Below, piece after piece: positions 1 through 5,067 of a stretch of 5,067 nt of DNA. Every line of letters starts with the position of its first letter. Position 1 is the stretch's first letter. The DNA is taken from assembly GCA_945861175.1 (NCBI GenBank), contig CAMATR010000174.1, positions 1 to 5,067 on the forward strand. Direction: 5' to 3'. Below the pieces are notes generated by a model. The model saw only the letters and a list, made by a program, of their open reading frames with translations. It had not been told where the DNA came from and did no database searches. The position numbers were made by a program, and so were the translations under genes. Source of the stretch: Chitinophaga pinensis. Its GTDB lineage: Bacteria; Bacteroidota; Bacteroidia; Flavobacteriales_D; Crocinitomicaceae.

Positions 1-1569
1 GTTCTGACGAGCAGAAGCAACAGCTTTCAAATAGAAGCCTTGAGCGCTTTCTTTGTCAGATGATTTATCCAATGTCTTAACTGCATTATCAACTGAATTA
101 TTCAATATTTCAGCCAATGCTTTGTTGAAAGAAACATCAGATCCAAAGCTAGAAACAGCTTCAGGATATTTCCCAGCCATAATGTGCAGTATTCCTGAGT
201 TGTAACCAACTTCGTTTCCAGCACCTTTCGCTGCTGTAAACAATTGTTTTGCTTTCGCACGGTCTCCAGATGCACCAGCACAAGCTCCCAAATTGTTTTT
301 GGAAATAGAATTGTCGTTTAAGCTATTTGCTTTTTCAAAATGAGACTTAGCGTCTGCAACTTTGTTCTGCATGTAAAGAACAGCACCAACATTGTTGTGT
401 GTTCGTGCATCCTCAGGATATTTATTTTGCGCTGCTGTGTAAATTTGAAGCTTAGTATTCAAATCATTGGTTAATGTTGCAGCAAACAACAATTCTTCCA
501 CTTTAAGAGAATCGGGCGTTGTTGTAGAAATTGTTTTCAACTCCTCATCTGTGTAACCTGTTAAATCGTAAACGATAGAAATTTCAGCACGTCGAAGTTT
601 AGGGAATATATTGTCATCCAAATATTTAAATGTTTTACCCATATTTCTCATTTCAGTCTCACGAGTAACAGGATCAGAATGCATTTCTAATACACGAATA
701 ACAAGATTTTTCTCATCTTCATTCATTGCAGAACCTTGTAATTCTTTTTTGAAACCTTCATAATCTTCTCCACGCCCGTTCAAGCTGAAAGAAATTGTTT
801 CTATAGAAGCGTTTTTGGAGGCTTTTGCAAGACCTAAAGCAGCCTGTTTCGCAGCTTCAGCGCGATCGGTAGAAAGTGTGTTGTTCTTGTTTTCTTCTCC
901 TTCAGGTGAAGCGTATGCGGCAATGTTAAATGCTTTAATTGCAATTTTAGGATTTATTTTAGCCGCAACTAACCAGTTTGAAAAAGCAACGATATCTTTA
1001 TCTTTCAATTCAGCAGGAAGAACAACCGATTTACCTCTTTCATAATTAAACTGTGCTGTAAATGTCTGTTCAGTCAAACGAGTGAATTGATCTTTTTCCA
1101 AAATCACTTTATAATCTTTGTTAACAAGGTATGGAGTGATAATTGTTCCGTCGGCAATTTTCTTGTCTTGGAAAATACCCGGCTTTTCTTTTTTCCCTTT
1201 ACTCACTTTCCCTGTAACCATTAACTCAGTTACTTCCATCTCTGGTTTGTAAGCAACAAGATCATCGTAAACAAAAGTACCACCCGATTTAAAGTTTATA
1301 ACTGAGCCGTTCCCAGTTACTTTTTCACCTTGAACAATAACTGTCTTTAGGGCTGTGGTCCCTAACATTGGAGTGATTTCTGCACTCACTTTTTTTCTTA
1401 TTCCTTTAACAGGAAAAGTAACGTCAACATGCACTCTAACTGAGTCTCCATGCATTTCTAGCGGACTTGGCGTTACTTTGTATTCAAGATCTTTCAAAAG
1501 GTCACAACTTGTCACGAAATAACTTGCAAAAGCAATAAGGGCAATACCTTTTAGGCTTTGATTTTTCAT
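1..1569 (-). CDS. OmpA-like/TPR outer-membrane-associated lipoprotein (3' end cut by window edge)
   Basis: The frame is open from an ATG at 1569 to the left edge: 523 codons with no stop, so the C-terminus is missing. Seen: a signal peptide ending in a lipobox VTSC (residues 19-22), so the mature protein should be a lipoprotein lipidated at Cys22. Residues about 27-150 form a beta-rich domain with the motif ITPMLG near 65. An OmpA-like segment follows (about 175-335): AYASPEG at 218-224, N230-x-LSTDRA (232-237) and a closing LRRAEISIVY (325-334). An insert at about 263-325 (GEDYEGF, SDPVTRE, FPKLRR) resembles Bacteroidota OmpA-family proteins I know. TPR-like repeats follow at about 388-475 (HNNVGAVLYMQNKVADA; YNSGILHIMAGKYPEA). 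The usual OmpA Asp of the GHTD-type motif is absent. Inferred role: envelope protein, possibly peptidoglycan- or complex-associated; substrate unknown. The start is chosen because the signal peptide begins there. It is divided from folK by 80 AT-rich bases. Confidence 0.85.
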   Translation of the reverse strand, partial: MKNQSLKGIALIAFASYFVTSCDLLKDLEYKVTPSPLEMHGDSVRVHVDVTFPVKGIRKKVSAEITPMLGTTALKTVIVQGEKVTGNGSVINFKSGGTFVYDDLVAYKPEMEVTELMVTGKVSKGKKEKPGIFQDKKIADGTIITPYLVNKDYKVILEKDQFTRLTEQTFTAQFNYERGKSVVLPAELKDKDIVAFSNWLVAAKINPKIAIKAFNIAAYASPEGEENKNNTLSTDRAEAAKQAALGLAKASKNASIETISFSLNGRGEDYEGFKKELQGSAMNEDEKNLVIRVLEMHSDPVTRETEMRNMGKTFKYLDDNIFPKLRRAEISIVYDLTGYTDEELKTISTTTPDSLKVEELLFAATLTNDLNTKLQIYTAAQNKYPEDARTHNNVGAVLYMQNKVADAKSHFEKANSLNDNSISKNNLGACAGASGDRAKAKQLFTAAKGAGNEVGYNSGILHIMAGKYPEAVSSFGSDVSFNKALAEILNNSVDNAVKTLDKSSDKESAQGFYLKAVASARQN

Positions 1570-1600
1570 ATTTAAAATTAAATTTTACCTATTTAGAGGG

Positions 1601-1637
1601 CAATATTAAGCAATAATTTTGTTTTTGATACCAAAAA
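1601..1637 (-). promoter_or_regulatory. Possible weak Bacteroidota promoter for the OmpA/TPR lipoprotein
   Basis: In the 80-base gap after folK, the minus strand reads TTTTTG (1632-1637) and then TAATATTG (1601-1608). These resemble the -33 (TTTG) and -7 (TAnnTTTG) boxes of Bacteroidota housekeeping promoters. The -7 box has one mismatch and the spacer is 23 bases, longer than the usual 19 or so. The gap itself argues for a separate transcript from folK, but in such AT-rich DNA this match could be chance. No clear terminator hairpin for folK is visible in the gap. Confidence 0.25.
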
Positions 1638-1649
1638 TGAAAATTAAAA

Positions 1650-2162
1650 TCAATAAACTAGTAGAGCTTCAAGTTTTTTTATTTCAGAGTTATCGCCGCA
1701 TAAAACGAGAATTTCTGAAAGATGTTTCAAATCACTAGGATCGCTTAGATCTTGTTGAATTTCTATTATCGGTAAAAGAACAAATTTTCGTTCTCTATAT
1801 CTTGGGTGTGGAATTTGAATAAAGTCCGTATTTATTATTAAATTATTGAAGAAGATAATATCAATATCCAGAGGTCGTGAAGAGTATTCGTTGATCTCTT
1901 GCCTTACTCTGCCCGCTTTTTTTTCTATATCCATTAAAGAACTCATGAATTTTTCCACGGAGTTAAAGGTATTTCCTTTAATTGCAGCATTATAAAATTT
2001 CTGTTCTGCGGAGAATCCTATAGGTTCACTTTCATATATGCTGCTTACTGAGATGATTTCACAATCAATGGCTGACAATGAATTAATTGCGAATTGTAAA
2101 TTTGAAAGTCGATCTCCAAGATTACTTCCTAAACTTAAATAGAAAGTGTTTTTTATTTCCAT
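1650..2162 (-). CDS. folK: 2-amino-4-hydroxy-6-hydroxymethyldihydropteridine pyrophosphokinase (HPPK)
   Basis: This cytosolic enzyme of folate synthesis transfers pyrophosphate from ATP to 6-hydroxymethyl-7,8-dihydropterin, making the substrate for dihydropteroate synthase. Seen: 170 residues, a normal length for a single-domain HPPK. Landmarks are LSLGSNLGDR (9-18), the pterin-side stretch YESEPIGF (43-50), FYNAA (56-60), GRVR (84-87), the signature SSRPLDIDII (94-103) with the Mg-binding pair Asp99/Asp101 and Arg96, and IPHPRYRERKFVLLPI (117-132). The usual Trp-Gly-Pro before the signature Arg is Tyr-Ser-Ser here, a change I regard as tolerable. There is no folB or folP fusion. The ATG lies inside the end of gldD (10-nt overlap, different frame), so translation is probably coupled to gldD. 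The start is well fixed, because the conserved beta strand follows it at once. Confidence 0.95.
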   Translation of the reverse strand: MEIKNTFYLSLGSNLGDRLSNLQFAINSLSAIDCEIISVSSIYESEPIGFSAEQKFYNAAIKGNTFNSVEKFMSSLMDIEKKAGRVRQEINEYSSRPLDIDIIFFNNLIINTDFIQIPHPRYRERKFVLLPIIEIQQDLSDPSDLKHLSEILVLCGDNSEIKKLEALLVY

Positions 2163-2719
2163 TCAAAAGTTTCAACCATTTTTAAGAGATCAAGCTTCAG
2201 ATAATCTAGGCTTGGTTTTAAGGAATCGTAGTTAGGAGGGGAATTGAAGTAAACAACTCCGCTTACAAAACGTGAGGTGGAATCTGTTAAATAGAATTGA
2301 TAAGGTGAGGCAACATCTCCTTTTAATTCGAAAAAAGTCCCAAACACTCTTTTTTTCGCATTAATGAGACGGAAATCTTCAATTGCTGTTGCTTTTAATT
2401 TATGCTCATCTACTTTGTCATTTGCATAATTTACATAGGTAGACAATGGTTCTGTCATATTAATGAAAGAAAAATGAATAGTCCCATTTAGTGGTCCTAG
2501 CTGAATGTCTTTGTGGCACGTAGATGCACCTAAAGAGTCAACAACATCTTTTACAGTAAATATTTTTGCAGACTGAAAGGTGTAGCCACAATTACCATTG
2601 TAAGTGCTGTACTGATGTGATGGTAATTCCAAACGGAGGTATGTAGGAGGTTTTGGGACAGGGATTTCATTTGTTGAACATCCTGTCAATATCAAAAGCA
2701 GAGCAATGTATTTTTTCAT
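2153..2719 (-). CDS. gldD: Gliding motility / T9SS-associated lipoprotein GldD
   Basis: GldD is a lipoprotein required for gliding, and linked to type IX secretion, in Flavobacterium-type bacteria; its biochemical role is not established. Seen: 188 residues; a short signal peptide with lipobox LTGC (11-14), so Cys14 is the predicted lipidated residue; then family landmarks PKPPTYLRLELP (23-34), a paired-cysteine region (Cys44 in NCGYTF, Cys68 in ASTCHKD), the GTIHFSF strand (79-85), ASPYQFYLTDSTSRF (137-151), VVYFNSPPNYDSL (155-167) and a C-terminal VETFEW (182-187). This matches the GldD family along its whole length. The two mature-domain cysteines apart from Cys14 could pair in the periplasm (inference). 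Its start codon overlaps the gldE stop in an ATGA, the classic arrangement for coupled translation, and its end overlaps folK. No damage is visible. Confidence 0.93.
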   Translation of the reverse strand: MKKYIALLLILTGCSTNEIPVPKPPTYLRLELPSHQYSTYNGNCGYTFQSAKIFTVKDVVDSLGASTCHKDIQLGPLNGTIHFSFINMTEPLSTYVNYANDKVDEHKLKATAIEDFRLINAKKRVFGTFFELKGDVASPYQFYLTDSTSRFVSGVVYFNSPPNYDSLKPSLDYLKLDLLKMVETFEWK

Positions 2720-3987
2720 TTTTCTTCTAGCAATATAACTTTAATCAATTTGATTCTTCGTTTGTCGGAAGATTCCACAATCATTTTAACCTTGTCAAAA
2801 TTAACGTATTCATTGTTTTTAAGAATTCGTCCAGCTTGTTCTACTATGAAACCGCTAAGTGTTTCAGAATTGCCTTTGTTTTGCTCAAAAAGTTTACCGT
2901 CAATTTCAGTTAATTTATAAAAATCCACTAATGTTGTTCGTCCTTCAAAAACAAATGTGTTTTCATTTATCCTCTTGAATACAATTTCCTCTTCATCGAA
3001 CTCATCTGTAATGTCACCCACAATTTCTTCTAAAACATCTTCTAGAGTAACAATGCCTGATGCCCCTCCATATTCGTCCACTACAATAGCCATGTGCATT
3101 TTCTTTTCCTGAAATTCTTTAAGAAGATCATCTATCTTTTTATTTTCGGGAATAAAAAAAGGTTTCCTGGTCAATTCCTGCCAATTAAAGTCTTCATCTT
3201 TAGATAAATGAGGAAGTAAGTCTTTAATATACAGGATACCTGTTACATTGTCAATAGACCCTTCAAAAACAGGTACACGAGAATAACCAGCATCTAAAAT
3301 TAATGTCAATAATTCTTTGTAGTCTGCACTTTCTTCAATTGCAACAACATCCATTCTTGAACGCATAACTTGACATGCCTCAGTGTTTCCGAACTTAACA
3401 ATGCCCTCCAGTATTTTATGTTCTTCCTCTGAGGTATTTTCCTCCTTCGTTAGCGCAAGAGCGTGCTCAAGTTCGTCAGAAGTTATCTTAATGCTTCTTT
3501 GTTTTGCGTTTTTTTGAATCAGATTAGTTCCATGAACCAAGAAATTTTTTAGCCAAGAAATTGGTGGGATTGATTTCAAAGTAATTATTGGTAACGCCAT
3601 TATTTTTGCCGTTTTCACCGAATTGCGTGAGGAGTATATTTTTGGTATTACTTCTCCGAGTAATAACATAGTAAATGTAATACCTATGACTTCAATTAAA
3701 AATCTTAAAGTTTCATTGCCATTATTGGTCTGACCGAGTATCTTTTTGATTAAGACACTAGAAATAATAGCAATTCCGACATTTACAAAGTTGTTGGTAA
3801 TCAATAAAACAGCAAGTAATTCTTTTGGATTTTCTAATAGTTTTAATACTTGTTTGGATAGCTTGCTAGCTTCGGTTCTTAAATTCTCTTTTTCTTTCGG
3901 CCCAATGGAGAAAAATGCAGATTCAGATCCCGAAGCCAATGCTGAGAAGATGAGTAAAAGAGCCAAAATAACGAAATAGATTACCAT
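2716..3987 (-). CDS. gldE: Gliding motility-associated membrane protein GldE (CNNM-CBS-CBS-CorC family)
   Basis: GldE belongs to the CorC/hemolysin-like (CNNM) family of inner-membrane proteins; in gliding Bacteroidota it is paired with GldD. Relatives outside the phylum act in Mg2+ transport or resistance, but that role is not proven here. Seen (423 residues from the ATG at 3987): the DUF21/CNNM domain at about 1-165, with hydrophobic segments at 1-19, 57-80, 94-117 and 129-148 and motifs TNNFVNV (64-70) and GEVIPK (111-116). A cytosolic CBS pair follows, at about 208-262 (GYSRVPVFEG, 234-243) and 275-330 (VVDEYGGASGIVTLEDVLEE, 302-321), and a CorC_HlyC C-terminal domain at about 335-420. 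Odd: the first membrane segment begins at residue 1, so the usual short external N-tail is missing. It seems to be encoded upstream in another frame (3981-4070). The frame continues only four codons above this ATG before a TAA. The gene is coupled to gldD by ATGA. Confidence 0.93.
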   Translation of the reverse strand: MVIYFVILALLLIFSALASGSESAFFSIGPKEKENLRTEASKLSKQVLKLLENPKELLAVLLITNNFVNVGIAIISSVLIKKILGQTNNGNETLRFLIEVIGITFTMLLLGEVIPKIYSSRNSVKTAKIMALPIITLKSIPPISWLKNFLVHGTNLIQKNAKQRSIKITSDELEHALALTKEENTSEEEHKILEGIVKFGNTEACQVMRSRMDVVAIEESADYKELLTLILDAGYSRVPVFEGSIDNVTGILYIKDLLPHLSKDEDFNWQELTRKPFFIPENKKIDDLLKEFQEKKMHMAIVVDEYGGASGIVTLEDVLEEIVGDITDEFDEEEIVFKRINENTFVFEGRTTLVDFYKLTEIDGKLFEQNKGNSETLSGFIVEQAGRILKNNEYVNFDKVKMIVESSDKRRIKLIKVILLEEK

Positions 3988-4070
3988 CTTAAATACTTGT
4001 TAGGGGCTTTTACTGAAGAAAAACAGCTTTGTGTAAGTCGGTCAATATTGGGGGGGTCAATTAAATCCAT
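3981..4070 (-). CDS. 29-codon reading frame between ssb and gldE: probable displaced GldE N-terminus, or a coupled leader peptide
   Basis: An ATG at 4070 sits 6 nt after the ssb stop, behind an A/T-rich leader, and opens 29 codons ending at TAA 3981-3983, which overlaps the annotated gldE start by 7 nt. The peptide begins MDLIDPP and ends KAPNKYLRW. From memory, GldE proteins commonly start with a short acidic, proline-containing tail (MDP...P) before the first membrane segment, and that is what this frame offers. It is one base out of register: one extra A in the TTTAAG just before the gldE ATG would join the two as NKYLK-MVIYF, giving a GldE of about 451 residues. The alternatives are a real frameshift, a sequencing error, -1 slippage, or a genuine short upstream ORF whose translation feeds gldE. 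A DNA run of seven C (4050-4056) encodes the Pro-Pro, but an indel there alone could not repair the frame, because a gldE-frame TAA lies downstream at 4000-4002. Confidence 0.5.
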   Translation of the reverse strand: MDLIDPPNIDRLTQSCFSSVKAPNKYLRW

Positions 4071-4076
4071 TTTATA

Positions 4077-4529
4077 TTAAAAGGGTGTGTCATCTAAAGG
4101 GTCAGGCGATAGGTCGCTCATTTTGCTTGGTGGATTGGGGGCACCTTCATTTGAATAAGCTGTTTTAGACATATTGTCATAGCTGATTGTCTCGTTCCGA
4201 GAGAGCATTGTTATATCATCAGCAATAATTTCTATTGTATATCGCGTGTTACCACTTTTGTCTTGCCAGGTTCTTTTTTTTAGCTTTCCTTCCACGTAAA
4301 CTTTCATTCCTTTACGTAAATATTTTTCAGTTATTTCCGCAAGCTTCCCCCATGTTACTATATCATGCCAATCAGTCAATTCTTTTTTTTGACCAGTCAC
4401 TTTATCTGTTATTACATCAGAAGTTGCCATAGAAAAATTAGCCAACATACCACCGTTCTCAAGTCTCCTAACCTCTGGGTCGGCACCGATATTCCCAATC
4501 AAAATAACCTTATTGACACTGCCTGCCAT
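4077..4529 (-). CDS. ssb: Single-stranded DNA-binding protein (SSB)
   Basis: SSB coats single-stranded DNA during replication, recombination and repair, normally as a tetramer, and recruits partner proteins through its C-terminal tip. Seen: 150 residues. The OB-fold covers about 1-107, with the opening VNKVILIGNIGADPEVR (5-21), FSMATSD (32-38), DWHDIVTWGKLAE (53-65), KGMKVYVEGKLKKRTW (73-88) and YTIEIIADDITML (97-109). The likely stacking aromatics Phe32, Trp54, Trp60 and Trp88 are present. A short polar linker (about 110-140) leads to the acidic tip DPLDDTPF (143-150), the conserved partner-binding end. The start at 4529 gives the standard N-terminus, and no Shine-Dalgarno is seen. The gene lies 78 bases after mutY and just ahead of gldE, as in many Bacteroidota, with a likely -7 box in the gap. 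Nothing is missing. Confidence 0.97.
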   Translation of the reverse strand: MAGSVNKVILIGNIGADPEVRRLENGGMLANFSMATSDVITDKVTGQKKELTDWHDIVTWGKLAEITEKYLRKGMKVYVEGKLKKRTWQDKSGNTRYTIEIIADDITMLSRNETISYDNMSKTAYSNEGAPNPPSKMSDLSPDPLDDTPF

Positions 4530-4546
4530 TACATGTTTGTTTGGAG

Positions 4547-4554
4547 CAAAGATA
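4547..4554 (-). promoter_or_regulatory. Probable -7 promoter box for the ssb-gldE-gldD-folK unit
   Basis: The minus strand reads TATCTTTG, an exact match to the Bacteroidota -7 consensus TAnnTTTG, 17 bases before the ssb ATG. It lies in the 78-base gap between mutY and ssb, where a promoter would be expected. No good -33 TTTG is seen about 19 bases further upstream, so recognition would rest on the -7 box. If it is used, the 5' leader of ssb would be only about 10-12 nt. The gap otherwise holds AT-rich sequence with no convincing terminator for mutY. Confidence 0.4.
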
Positions 4555-4607
4555 AAGTTTATTTAAATGCCTTGATTTTAAGCTTGAAAAGATGTCAACA
4601 GATTGAT

Positions 4608-5067
4608 TTAAGTATCTGCTTCGAGAAATTTATCAATTAGTCGTGGTAAGGGGTATTGATGTAAATCTTTAAAGTTTATGGTTGTATATTCTTGATGAAG
4701 AATTGTATCTGTAAGTTCGAATTTATAAAATCTAGCATGAATCTTTTGATGTGATAGGATATGAATACATTCCTCAGAAATATAATTCGCATTTTTTGAT
4801 TTTAAGCGAAAATTCAATTCTGTTGGTATTTCAGGACCATCCGTTTCTGTCAAAGGAAATTGATAAAGATGCTGCCAAATGTCTTTTTCCATTCTTTTCT
4901 GAAGAACAATTTCTGTTTGATTAACTAAAACCAAAAAATGAAAATACCGATTCTTAACCTTTATTTTCTTCGACTTTACAGGTCTAAAAGCAATTGTATT
5001 CTGAGCCAGTGATAAACATTTTGTGGATAAAACACAATTTGAGCATTTAGGCTTGGCTGGCATGCAT
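4608..5067 (-). CDS. mutY: Adenine DNA glycosylase MutY, C-terminal part (5' end beyond window edge)
   Basis: MutY removes adenine mispaired with 8-oxoguanine, preventing G:C to T:A changes. Only the C-terminal part is present, and the frame runs off the right edge. The ATG at 5061-5063 is an internal Met, because the codon before it (5064-5066) is TGC. That Cys starts a perfect C-x6-C-x2-C-x5-C pattern, so all four [4Fe-4S] ligands are visible (CMPAKPKC, CSNC, CVLSTKC). Then comes a linker and the NUDIX-like 8-oxoguanine recognition domain: RYFHFLVLV, VLQKRMEKDIWQHLYQFPL and ILSHQKIHARFYKFE. The Ser-His of the recognition loop lies near 4750-4755. The end PLPRLIDKFL is typical of the family. 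The glycosylase helices and catalytic Glu/Asp lie outside the window. It stops 78 bases before ssb, a common neighbour in this phylum. Confidence 0.95.
   Translation of the reverse strand, partial: CMPAKPKCSNCVLSTKCLSLAQNTIAFRPVKSKKIKVKNRYFHFLVLVNQTEIVLQKRMEKDIWQHLYQFPLTETDGPEIPTELNFRLKSKNANYISEECIHILSHQKIHARFYKFELTDTILHQEYTTINFKDLHQYPLPRLIDKFLEADT

Noticed and set aside
815..1045. 76-codon open frame on the plus strand inside the OmpA/TPR lipoprotein gene
   Set aside because: It is antisense to a convincing coding region, resembles no family I recognise, and has no leader or promoter of its own; it is a shadow frame.
1573..1587. Perfect 7-bp inverted repeat around one base (TAAAATT-A-AATTTTA) just before the lipoprotein start
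   Set aside because: It is made only of A and T with a one-base centre, so it is neither a stable hairpin nor a specific operator; chance in AT-rich spacer DNA explains it.
3746..3979. 77-codon plus-strand frame opposite the gldE membrane domain
   Set aside because: Its hydrophobic composition mirrors the opposite strand of the GldE membrane segments; it is a shadow of gldE.
4274..4390. Two runs of eight A on the coding strand of ssb (4274-4281 and 4383-4390), possible slippage sites
   Set aside because: They simply encode Lys-Lys and Gln-Lys-Lys stretches of a full-length normal SSB, and no alternative product in a shifted frame is suggested.
4593..4598. TTGACA on the minus strand in the mutY-ssb gap, like a sigma-70 -35 box
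   Set aside because: No matching -10 lies at 16-18 bases, and the distance to the -7 box is about 38 bases; Bacteroidota do not use this consensus.
4576..4606. Possible terminator for mutY around TTTTCAAGCTTAAAA
   Set aside because: The symmetry is mostly A/T with a mismatch next to a six-base palindrome and no G/C stem plus T-run, so a terminator cannot be supported.
4235..4640. Two overlapping plus-strand frames (65 and 91 codons) opposite ssb and the mutY-ssb gap
   Set aside because: They are antisense to the well-conserved ssb gene, have no family resemblance, and their Phe/Leu-rich content comes from the A-rich ssb coding strand.
5061..5063. ATG at 5063 as the start of a separate small protein
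   Set aside because: The preceding in-frame codon supplies the first iron-sulfur cysteine of MutY at the exact C-x6-C spacing, so this Met is internal to a truncated mutY.

Overview
The window reads as ordinary chromosomal DNA of an AT-rich member of the Bacteroidota, most likely a gliding or type IX secretion (T9SS) lineage of the Flavobacteriia/Cytophagia kind. This rests on four things: the gene order mutY-ssb-gldE-gldD, which is typical of that phylum; two lipoproteins with short lipobox signals; starts without Shine-Dalgarno sequences but with A-rich leaders; and a Bacteroidota-style -7 box (TAnnTTTG) ahead of ssb. The exact genus cannot be read from the sequence.

Every real gene lies on the minus strand, so transcription runs from right to left. 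From the right edge they are: the C-terminal part of the A/G mismatch glycosylase MutY (4608-5067, cut by the window edge just at its iron-sulfur cluster); single-strand binding protein ssb (4077-4529) with its own probable -7 box; a 29-codon reading frame (3981-4070) that looks like the displaced N-terminus of gldE; gldE (2716-3987), a membrane protein with CNNM, paired CBS and CorC domains; gldD (2153-2719), a gliding/T9SS-associated lipoprotein; folK (1650-2162), a folate-pathway pyrophosphokinase; and a large lipoprotein with an OmpA-like domain and TPR repeats (1-1569, running off the left edge).

The block ssb-gldE-gldD-folK is tightly packed: 6 nt between ssb and the putative gldE start, 4 nt overlap between gldE and gldD, and 10 nt overlap between gldD and folK. 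It is therefore probably one transcript with translational coupling. GldE and GldD are the functional pair, an inner-membrane protein and a lipoprotein of the gliding/secretion machinery. ssb and mutY are DNA maintenance genes that are habitual neighbours, and folK looks like a metabolic passenger. The OmpA/TPR lipoprotein is separated by an 80-base gap and is probably its own unit.

I see no CRISPR array, mobile element, tRNA/rRNA, riboswitch, integrase or defence system, and nothing that amounts to a new biological system. The observation most worth checking is the apparent single-base frame break at the 5' end of gldE. No gene-free stretch exceeds about 90 bases.
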